From Okeania sp. KiyG1 (GTDB lineage: Bacteria; Cyanobacteriota; Cyanobacteriia; Cyanobacteriales; Microcoleaceae), in NCBI RefSeq assembly GCF_014132355.1, contig NZ_BLZO01000039.1, forward strand, positions 1 to 64,000: 64,000 nucleotides of DNA, written 5' to 3'. Positions 53,217 to 60,471 of this stretch are shown here, in pieces. Under the pieces are notes generated by a model. That model ran no database searches. It had not been told where the DNA came from and saw only the letters and a program-made list of their open reading frames with translations. Numbering within the stretch: the stretch's first letter is position 1; each line of letters starts with the position of its first letter. The position numbers and the translations under genes are program-made.

Positions 53217-54470
53217 ATGTTTAAACCTATCGATTTTCTTAAAAACCGTTCATTGATGTTTGCTTTCAAAATACTCGGTAAGTTCATCAAAACCTACGAA
53301 CCAGAGCTTTTTACAGGCGAACAAGCAGCGCTCACATTAGCCGAAAAAATATCGCAGGCAAAGTATAAGAAACTGCTGATTATGACAACATCTGGCATTA
53401 AACGAAGAGGACAACTTGATTCAGTTATAGAGCAGCTAAAAAATGATGGCGTTTCGGTTTTCGTGTTTGATGATATTAACCCAGATCCTACTTTTGCAGA
53501 TGTTAGCAAAGCTCTGGAGCATGGCTTATCCAATCAATTTGATGCAGTACTTGCGGTTGGTGGTGGCTCTGTCATCGATGCGGCGAAAGTCGTTGCCATG
53601 GCTGCCACAAATGGCAATACCCCTGAGAAATTGGTTGGCATAATGAAGGGAAAGCAAAAACCGCTGCCTTTTTATGCTATCCCAACAACATCGGGAACAG
53701 GTTCAGAAGTCACCATCGCTTCCGTTGTCTCAGAAAAGGAAAGCCACAGGAAACGATTTGTAGTCGATCCTAATTTAGTGCCAAAAGCAGCTGCCCTCGA
53801 TCCGGTACTCTTGGCTACTATGCCACCTGCAATAACAGCAATGACGGGAATGGATGCTCTAACACATGCGGTTGAAGCTTATCTTAGCAGAAACGCAAGC
53901 AGGAAAACGGATCGATATGCCATTGAAGCCATAAAACACATCTTTGAAAGTCTACCTGTCGCTTTTGAAGACGGAAAAAATTTTCAGGCAAGAGAGGCGA
54001 TGGCATTAGCATCTCATCAAGCAGGTATTGCATTTACTAACGCTTCCTTGGGATATGTCCATGCGATATCCCATCAATTGGGTGGAATTTATGGTGTATC
54101 CCACGGTTTGGGTAATGCTATTCTTCTTCCCAAAGTGCTGAAAGCATCTTTACCTAACATCACAAACCAACTTGCAGAGTTAGCGAAAGAATTAAACATT
54201 GGTATGTCAGATATGACAGATGAAGAACGCGCTGCTGCCTTTATTGACTCTATTGAAGAGTTGAATGCTCGTTTGAATATTCCAAGTGTAGTTCATGAGC
54301 TACAGAAAGAGGACATTTCGCGTATTGCTGGTACAGCCTACGAGGAAGCCATTTCCAGCTACGCCGTACCAAAGTTTATGTCCACTCAGGATATTGAGGC
54401 AATATTGCTTGACATCCTCTCCGGCCTGAAGGCGCGGAGATTCCTACCGAACCTTAGCTCCTCGGTGGGT
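53217..54470 (+). CDS. Iron-containing alcohol dehydrogenase (group III)
   Basis: NAD(P)-dependent oxidoreductase of the iron-ADH family, acting on short alcohols or aldehydes. The start at 53217 (MFKPIDFLKN) is preferred because GAGG lies five bases before it; an in-frame ATG at 53184 is weaker. Features: VLAVGGGSVIDAAKVVAM (nucleotide-binding), PTTSGTGSEVT and MTGMDALTHAVEAYLSRNAS. The metal-binding histidines lie in YVHAISHQLGGIYGVSHGLG. The natural C-terminus probably ended soon after DIEAILLDIL; the last residues (SGLKARRFLPNLSSSVG) are encoded by an inserted IS200/IS605-type left end. It resembles Bacteroidetes/proteobacterial enzymes. Confidence 0.92.
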
Positions 54471-54480
54471 TGAAGTCTCA
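54407..54480 (+). mobile_element. IS200/IS605-type left end in the ADH 3' end
   Basis: After TTGAC, the sequence CATCCTCTCCGGCCTGAAGG followed by GCGCGGAGATTCCTACC has the form of an IS200/IS605 left-end hairpin. No transposase follows; only the end remains. It supplies the final codons and stop of the ADH gene. Confidence 0.6.
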
Positions 54481-54758
54481 TTGGCTGCTGCACCCACCCC
54501 TCTTGCTCCCCTCCCGGGAGGGGATGGGGGTGGGTTACACTTTTTTAAGCGATCGCTCTCTTGAGCATACACTATATATAGTTTCTTTGCGTAAGTCCTG
54601 ATATTAATAAGTAGTCAGAAAAATTATAAGCATCTACACAAAATCATAGCAATTCTCATACTTATATTGAAACCATTCATTCTGACTCCTGACTCCTGAC
54701 TTCTAAAACCCTAATTAGATGATATAATCTATGGTGGTATTTAAAAGTAGTAGAAAAA

Positions 54759-56063
54759 ATGACTAATTTTGTACTAACAGAAGGTCCTGACTTTTTTCCC
54801 CAACCAGACCAAAATAATTCTGGAGACGATTTAATTAACGCTCTCGCAGGAGCAGATACTATTGATGGTGGTTTTGGTAATGATACCATTGATGGTGGTG
54901 CAGGAAATGACCAACTTTTAAGTGTTTTTGGTAATAATGTAATCATTGGTGGTGCTGGTACAGACTTCCTCGTTGCTGGAAATGGTGATGATGTGCTTGA
55001 TGGTGGTAGCGACTTCGATGATTTGTTTGGGGGTGATGGTAATGATGCTTTATTCGGGGGTCGTGATAGTGACGGACTGAATGGAGGTCCTGGAAATGAC
55101 TTGGTTGATGGCGGTAAGGGTGATGATTTTATCCAGGGTGGTAGTGGCGATGATGTACTCGAAGGTGGTCATGGTAATGATAACCTTGATGGGGGTAGTG
55201 GTATTGACGCAATGAATGGTGGAGAAGGTAACGATACCTACATTGTTGATACTCCTCAAGATTTCATCACTGAATTAGAGGGAGAAAATGCAGGGGAAGA
55301 AGATTTGGTAATCTCTTATGTAGACTACCAATTAGGTCCTAATATAGAATTTCTCAATCTTTCTGAAGACTTTAACAGTGGTAGATTTGCTATCAACGGT
55401 TCTGGCAATGACCTGGATAACCGCATCATTGGGAACCGCTTCCCGAATAATCTCTTTGGTGCAGCAGGTGATGACACTCTCGAAGGTGGGGACGGTAATG
55501 ATACTTTAACTGGGGGAGTAGGTAGCGATCGCTTTTCTTTTGGATCGGATTTCTTTGCACCTTTCGACCCTGGTTTCTTTGGTATTGACCTGATTACTGA
55601 TTTTGAGAAAGCGCAGGGAGATAAAATTGCTTTGAATCAGTCATCATTTCCTAGTATAGGGGGTACTCTGGATGAGAGTGAGTTCGCCATTATTACCAAT
55701 GATGATGAAGCAGTAAATAATCCTGCCCTGATTATTTATAATCCTTTAAATGGTCGTCTATTCTATAATCCTAATGGTATTGAGGAGGGTTTTGGTGCAG
55801 GGGAATCGATTTTTGCACCTCCAGAAAGAGGAGGTATATTTGCCATCTTACAGAATACTCCGAATTTAGATGTCAATGATTTTGTTGTGACAGAACCAGA
55901 TTTTGGTTTTCCCCGTCCAATTCCGCTTCCGGTAGTAGATGATTTTGCTGTTCCCGAACCAGCTATTCCTGAACCCATTCCATCTCCTGTAGCGATCGAA
56001 CCAGTTCCTGAAGTAATGGAAGATGTTGTTACCTCTATGTTGAGTGATTCCGGTATAGTTTGA
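54759..56063 (+). CDS. RTX-type calcium-binding exoprotein
   Basis: A 434-residue acidic protein with two blocks of GGxGxDxxx nonapeptides (residues about 25-150 and about 230-262; GNDTIDGGAGNDQLL, DTLEGGDGNDTLTGG). These would form calcium-bound beta-rolls, as in hemolysin-type proteins secreted by type I systems. A C-terminal segment (about 285-375: FGIDLITDFEKAQGDKIALN, IIYNPLNGRLFYNPNGIEEG) matches the end of the broken RTX gene at 41.4 kb. A Pro/Glu/Ile-rich tail follows. No signal peptide, as expected for type I secretion; no transporter is in the window. It is the intact relative of the 41.4-kb pseudogene. Confidence 0.9.
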   Translation: MTNFVLTEGPDFFPQPDQNNSGDDLINALAGADTIDGGFGNDTIDGGAGNDQLLSVFGNNVIIGGAGTDFLVAGNGDDVLDGGSDFDDLFGGDGNDALFGGRDSDGLNGGPGNDLVDGGKGDDFIQGGSGDDVLEGGHGNDNLDGGSGIDAMNGGEGNDTYIVDTPQDFITELEGENAGEEDLVISYVDYQLGPNIEFLNLSEDFNSGRFAINGSGNDLDNRIIGNRFPNNLFGAAGDDTLEGGDGNDTLTGGVGSDRFSFGSDFFAPFDPGFFGIDLITDFEKAQGDKIALNQSSFPSIGGTLDESEFAIITNDDEAVNNPALIIYNPLNGRLFYNPNGIEEGFGAGESIFAPPERGGIFAILQNTPNLDVNDFVVTEPDFGFPRPIPLPVVDDFAVPEPAIPEPIPSPVAIEPVPEVMEDVVTSMLSDSGIV

Positions 56064-56253
56064 GGTTCTGAAGGTTGATTTATGTTTGCTATCCAGATTT
56101 CTTGAGCGGGGGAATAGGAGAGTAGGGATGTGGTATGCAACGTCCCTACAGGGTTATCATTCTTTTAACGTGGTTCATTATAAACCGTGTAAAGTTTGAT
56201 AGTCTTCATTCAAACGATGATATTTCCTACTTTTGACTTCTGTGAAATGGTAT

Positions 56254-56358
56254 ACAGCGCTTTTCGCTCTTGATGAACCACATCGCCATAACCAAAACCC
56301 TGTAGGGACGTTGCATAAGGGCGTCCCTACTGTGGTCTACTGAAATGAAAACCGCTGT
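56254..56358. mobile_element. MITE with ACAGCG ends, second copy
   Basis: ACAGCGCTTTTCGCTC at left and TGAAAACCGCTGT at right; the interior carries GTAGGGACGTTGCATAAGGG, a different core from the 25.9-kb copy. The two copies are in opposite orientation. Confidence 0.65.
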
Positions 56359-56395
56359 AAGCGATCGCAGACTGTTGCTAATTTGAAGGCATATT

Positions 56396-56595
56396 ATATC
56401 ATGTCCGGTTGAATACTTATTATTAAAATAGTAGGGGAGCGGGGGACCCACCCTCGCCCCTCCCCTCCCTGGAGGGGAAAAGGGGAGTAGGGAACCCACC
56501 CTCGCCCCTCCCCTCCCTGGAGGGGAAAATAGAAAGATTTACTGTTTAAGCACTCGTGATAAGTTTTTTCATCACTAATTATCCGGACATGATAT
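56396..56595. mobile_element. MITE with ATATCATGTCCG ends, second copy
   Basis: ATATCATGTCCG to CGGACATGATAT, 200 bp, inverted orientation relative to 53008-53163. It has two tandem copies of the ACCCACCCTCGCCCCTCCCC segment. It lies just beyond the 3' end of the first FGE gene. Confidence 0.8.
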
Positions 56596-56671
56596 TAGCT
56601 ATGGAACACAAATATTATCAAAAAATTCGACTTGCCAGAGGCGAGACTCAAGAGGTCAAGAGAGCAAAGCG

Positions 56672-57547
56672 CTATTCAAGAGTCCTGGGGGGGATACGCA
56701 ATACACGAAAACCAGTAAAGAGGTTTAAGGTATCAAATGTGCTGCGGAACGCAGAGCGACAGTCTTTAGGAGAGTAGTTCCAGCAGCCACCACGAATGAC
56801 TTTTTTAGTAGCCTTTGTAGTTTTTTGATTACCTAATAGCCACGCACCACTATCATTAGGTGCGTTTTCATAATTCTTGTGCAAATCATCTTCGCACCAT
56901 TCAAAAACGTTGCCGTGCATATCGTACAATCCAAAAGAATTAGCAACTTTGAAGTAACCGACTGGAGTGGTTTGTTTTCTATGTTCTCCTTTTGGACCTC
57001 TGCCATAGGAACCACTGTAGATATTTTTACCAGTCTCTTGATCTACTCCATGGTAGTTAGCTAGGTCTGTAGTAATAGTTTCCCCAAAATGAAAGGGTGT
57101 AGTCGTTTCTGCACGACAAGCATATTCCCATTCTGCTTCACTAGGTAGCCGATATTCTCTCCCTGTCTTCTGAGTTAACCGGGCGCAGAACTCTTGAGCA
57201 TCTAGCCAGGAAACTTGCTCAACTGGGCGACTCCAACGCTCATAGTTTTCATAGTCATCTTTAAAATATGAAGGGTCAGAATTAAGGTCACGTTCAATCC
57301 TTTCAGTGGTTTCGACAACGGCTTTCCACTGACCCTGAGTAATTGGATAACGCCCCATATAAAATTCAGGTACTGTAACTTCATGTTGGGGACTTTCCCT
57401 ATTCTGTCGCTCTAATTCATCTTCTGGGGAACCCATGAGGAACTTACCCCCTGGAATCTTCACCATAACTAGCTCAACATTATTACCCAGGTCTTCAATA
57501 TAGTATTCAGCTTGTTGCTTCTTCTTACGAATAGTTATTCTTACCAT
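56672..57547 (-). CDS. FGE-sulfatase (SUMF1/C-type-lectin fold) protein 1
   Basis: A stand-alone 291-residue protein: a short N-terminal part (MVRITIRKKKQQAEYYIEDL) and then the FGE-sulfatase domain from about residue 27. Domain markers are VMVKIPGGKFLMGSPEDELE, MGRYPITQGQWKAVV, PVEQVSWLDAQEFCARL, REYRLPSEAEWEYACRAETT, GLYDMHGNVFEWCEDD and VIRGGCWNYSP, ending GFRVLRIPPRTLE. One cysteine of the FGE pair (KDC) is kept and the other is not at the expected place, so formylglycine synthesis is unlikely. A binding role in the C-type-lectin fold is more probable. The last 90 bp look like a variable region. It is nearly identical to protein 2 over most of its length. Confidence 0.9.
   Translation of the reverse strand: MVRITIRKKKQQAEYYIEDLGNNVELVMVKIPGGKFLMGSPEDELERQNRESPQHEVTVPEFYMGRYPITQGQWKAVVETTERIERDLNSDPSYFKDDYENYERWSRPVEQVSWLDAQEFCARLTQKTGREYRLPSEAEWEYACRAETTTPFHFGETITTDLANYHGVDQETGKNIYSGSYGRGPKGEHRKQTTPVGYFKVANSFGLYDMHGNVFEWCEDDLHKNYENAPNDSGAWLLGNQKTTKATKKVIRGGCWNYSPKDCRSAFRSTFDTLNLFTGFRVLRIPPRTLE
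56707..56790 (-). other. Candidate variable region (VR) of FGE protein 1
   Basis: Codons between RGG.W and GFRVLR. It is two codons shorter than in the other two genes. Flanks (GGTTTTCGTGTATTGCG on the minus strand) are identical in all three. Confidence 0.6.
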
Positions 57548-58038
57548 TTCAGTTATCAGTCATCAGTTATCAGTTATCAGCTTTTTTCAGTTCTTTTGAT
57601 GATGGAAAATAAGATTTTAGCAATCTCATCTGCACCTTTTCAGTTATCAGTTATCAGCTTTTTCAGTCCTTTGTGACCTAAAATAAGCTTGAGGTATATA
57701 GTAGCCGTCATTACTGTTAGGAAATTTTTAAACTCTCAAATTTAGTCATAGCAAGAATGTACAGGTAATTCATAAATTACTCCTACTTCTGACTTTTAAC
57801 TTCAAATATACCTTCATTTGCTTCTGCTATATTCGCTCCAATAGATGTCCCACTTCTCAACAATTGTTTAGATAATACATATTCTTTTTTTTCCTCAGTT
57901 AAATATTTATAAGCTTTGACAATTCTAATAGCAAATTAGTAAGCTTTTTGATAAACTAATGCTCTTATTTATATCCATAAGTTTAGGCGCTAATAACTAA
58001 AAAAACTGATAACTGAAAAAGCTGATAACTGATAACTG
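57548..58038. other. Gap between FGE genes 1 and 2
   Basis: No gene. TTATCAG heptamers (57548-57580, 57640-57660 and 58000-58037) bracket AT-rich sequence. The words AACTGAAAAAGCTGATAACT near the FGE-2 stop are heptamer-derived. Confidence 0.5.
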
Positions 58039-58896
58039 TTAAAGAGTCCTGGGGGAGATACGCAATACACGAAAACCAATAAAGTTGTACAAGTCATCCG
58101 GATTATAGATGTCGTGGTACGCAGAGCGACAGTTCCCTGGAAAGTCAGTCCATGAGCCACCACGAATGACTGTTGTAGTAACTTCTGCAATGTTTTGATT
58201 ACCTGGTGCGCGGTTAATATAGTGCCACTGCCGCTCATCTTTACACCATTCCAAAACGTTGCCGTGCATATCGTACAATCCAAAGAAATTAGAAGTTTTA
58301 AAGTAACCGACTGGAGTGGTTTGTTCTCTATATTTTCCCTTTGGACCTCTACCATAGGAACCACTGTAGATAATCTCATCAATATCTCTATCTACTCCAC
58401 AGTAGTTAGCTAGGTCTGTAGTAATAGTTTCCCCAAAATGAAAGGGTGTAGTCGTTCCTGCACGACAAGCATATTCCCATTCTGCTTCACTGGGTAACCG
58501 ATAGTCTCTCCCTGTCTTCTGGCTTAACCGGGCGCAAAACTCTTGAGCATCTAGCCAGGAAACTTGCTCAACTGGGCGATTCCAACGCCCATAGTTTTCA
58601 TAGTCGTCTTTAAAAAATGAAGGGTCAGAATTAAGGTCACGTTCAATTTTTTTAGTGGTTTCGACAACTGCTTTCCACTGACCCTGAGTAATTGGATAAC
58701 GCCCCATGTAAAATTCCGGCACTGTAACTTCATGTTGGGGGCTTTCCAAGCTCACTCGCTCTAATTCATTTTCGGGAGAACCCATGAGGAATTTGCCTCC
58801 TGGAATCTTCACCATAGCTAGCTCAACATTATTGCCCAGGTCTTCTATATAGTATTCAGCCTGTTGCTTTTTCTCACAAATAGTTATTCTTACCAT
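58039..58896 (-). CDS. FGE-sulfatase (SUMF1/C-type-lectin fold) protein 2
   Basis: The start is placed at 58896 (MVRITICEKKQQAEYYIEDL) by analogy with protein 1. An ATG at 59028 lies in frame upstream, but its 44 codons are translated tandem-repeat DNA. The 285-residue product has the same order of motifs: AMVKIPGGKFLMGSPENELE, VSWLDAQEFCARLSQKTGR, DYRLPSEAEWEYACRAGTTT, MHGNVLEWCKDE and VIRGGSWTDFPGNC, then GFRVLRISPRTL. It differs from protein 1 mainly in the last 90 bp and in the loop before them. It is a duplicate, and probably binds a diversified ligand rather than modifying sulfatases. Confidence 0.9.
   Translation of the reverse strand: MVRITICEKKQQAEYYIEDLGNNVELAMVKIPGGKFLMGSPENELERVSLESPQHEVTVPEFYMGRYPITQGQWKAVVETTKKIERDLNSDPSFFKDDYENYGRWNRPVEQVSWLDAQEFCARLSQKTGRDYRLPSEAEWEYACRAGTTTPFHFGETITTDLANYCGVDRDIDEIIYSGSYGRGPKGKYREQTTPVGYFKTSNFFGLYDMHGNVLEWCKDERQWHYINRAPGNQNIAEVTTTVIRGGSWTDFPGNCRSAYHDIYNPDDLYNFIGFRVLRISPRTL
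58072..58162 (-). other. Candidate variable region (VR) of FGE protein 2
   Basis: Between RGGSW and GFRVLR. Compared codon by codon with the VR of the SAV_2336-FGE gene, ten codons differ at position 1 or 2 with the third base unchanged (for example AAT/ACT, AAC/GAC, ATT/TTT, GCT/GAT, GCC/GAC). Six codons change the third base. Confidence 0.65.
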
Positions 58897-58949
58897 TAAT
58901 CTGCTAGGATAGCTTACAATTATTTCTATATTACTTCCTAATCTTACTA

Positions 58950-59165
58950 CTCCAGTCCCCCCCTCTTTTTTAGGCCACTTCAGTCCACTCCAGTCCCCCC
59001 TTTTTAAGGCTACTCCAGTCCACTCCAATTCCCCCTTTTTAAGGCTAACTCCAGTCCACTCCAGTTCCCCCCTTTTTAAGGCTACTCCAGTCCACTCCAG
59101 TTCCCCCCTTTTTAAGGCTGCTCCAGTCCACTCCAGTCCCCCCCTTTTTAAGGGGGGCTAGGGGG
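58950..59165. repeat. Tandem repeat of about 41 bp, five to six units
   Basis: Units contain CTCCAGTCCACTCCAGT followed by TCCCCCCTTTTTAAGGCT, with a final GGGGGGCTAGGGGGGATC. It lies between FGE-2 and the DUF559 gene and creates a false N-terminal extension of FGE-2. Confidence 0.8.
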
Positions 59166-59221
59166 GATCAAAAAGCCAGGAGATATCAACATAGAAGTAA
59201 AACCAACCACAAACTCCCACC

Positions 59222-59605
59222 ATGCCAAAACTCAACGACTCCAACTTTCACCTCCCCTACAACCGCCAACTCGTCCCCATCGCCAAACAACTCCGCAAAA
59301 ACCCCACTCCAGCAGAAAAAAAACTCTGGCAAGATTTCCTCAGAACTTTTCCCCTGCGCGTGTTGAGACAGCGACCTATTGATAACTTTATTGTTGATTT
59401 CTATTGTGCTGCTCTGAGGTTGGTAATTGAAATTGATGGGGATAGCCACTTTACGGAGGAAGGAAAAGCTTATGATGCTGAGAGGACTTCTGTTTTGGAA
59501 GGTTATGGGTTACGGGTGATTAGGTTTACTAATGTTGAGGTTTTGCAAGAGTTTGAGGGAGTTTGTTGGCGGTTGGAGAGTTTGATTGGTGAGTTGAGAG
59601 ATTGA
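59222..59605 (+). CDS. DUF559 domain endonuclease-like protein
   Basis: A 127-residue protein of the DUF559 family, related to Vsr-type PD-(D/E)XK nucleases. Features: ARQLRKNPTPAEKKLW-like start (AKQLRKNPTPAEKKLWQDFL), VLRQRPIDNFIVDFYC, RLVIEIDGDSHF (the acidic catalytic region) and VIRFTNVEVLQEFEGV. Such genes are often found near or within mobile and repeat DNA. It is on the plus strand, opposite to the FGE/MoxR genes, and is bracketed by GGGGGGTTAGGGGGGATC-type repeats, so it is probably an insertion into that locus rather than part of it. Confidence 0.9.
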   Translation: MPKLNDSNFHLPYNRQLVPIAKQLRKNPTPAEKKLWQDFLRTFPLRVLRQRPIDNFIVDFYCAALRLVIEIDGDSHFTEEGKAYDAERTSVLEGYGLRVIRFTNVEVLQEFEGVCWRLESLIGELRD

Positions 59606-60471
59606 TCCCCCCTAACCCCCCTTGAAAAGGGGGGGACCGGAGTTGGAGAAGGAGCGATCGCTCCCCAAGTATAAGATTTCCCATTAACAGCAGGGATTTT
59701 TTTGTGTTGACTTTTGTCCTCCCCTTCTTTCTCTTGTCCCTCCCTTCTTCTCTTGTCCCCCCCTTCTTAAGGGGGGTTAGGGGGGATCAACACAGGAGCT
59801 ATCAACCCGCAACTAACCTTCCGACTACTACCTCCAAGAGCGATCGCTCCCCAAGTATAAGATTTCCCATTAACAGCAGGGATTTTTTTGTGTTGACTCT
59901 TGTCCCTCCCTTCTTCTGTTGTCCCCCCCTTCTTAAGGGAGGTTAGGGGGGATAAACACAGGAGTTATCAACCCGCAACTAACCTTCCGACTACTACCTC
60001 GAAGAGCGAACGCTCCCCAAGTATAAGATTTCCCATTAACAGCAGGGATTTTTTGGTGTTGACTCTTGTACCTTCTTCTTCTGTTGTCCCCCCCTTCTTA
60101 AGGGAGGTTAGGGGGGATAAACACAGGAGTTATCAACCCGCAACTAACCTTCCGACTACTACCTCGAAGAGCGATCGCTCTCTAACTCAAGATTTCCGCT
60201 CAACAGCAGGGATTTTTTGGTGTTGATTTTACCTTGGGTTTCGATCCCCCCTAACCCCCCTTGAAAAGGGGGGGACTGGAATTTGGTAACGTGCGATCGC
60301 TCTCTAACTCAAGATTTCCGCTCAACAGCAGGGATTTTTTGGTGTTGATTTTACCTTGGGTTTTGATCCCCCCTAACCCCCCTTGAAAAGGGGGGGACTG
60401 GACTTTGGTAACGTGCGAACGCTCTTTTCTCTCGCCAAAGACTGGACTCAAGAGGGTAAAAGAGTGTCTAT
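59606..60471. repeat. Tandem repeat of about 165-180 bp, four to five units
   Basis: AACAGCAGGGATTTTTT recurs at about 59690, 59872, 60040, 60203 and 60326. Each unit also has GCGATCGCTC or its mutated form GCGAACGCTC, GTGTTGAC, CCCCCCTTCTTAAGGG with GGTTAGGGGGGAT, and (units 1-4) TATCAACCCGCAACTAACCT. No gene. Confidence 0.8.

Noticed and set aside
58897-59028. N-terminal extension of FGE protein 2
   Set aside because: The extra 44 codons are tandem-repeat DNA, and the paralogue starts at the equivalent of 58896.
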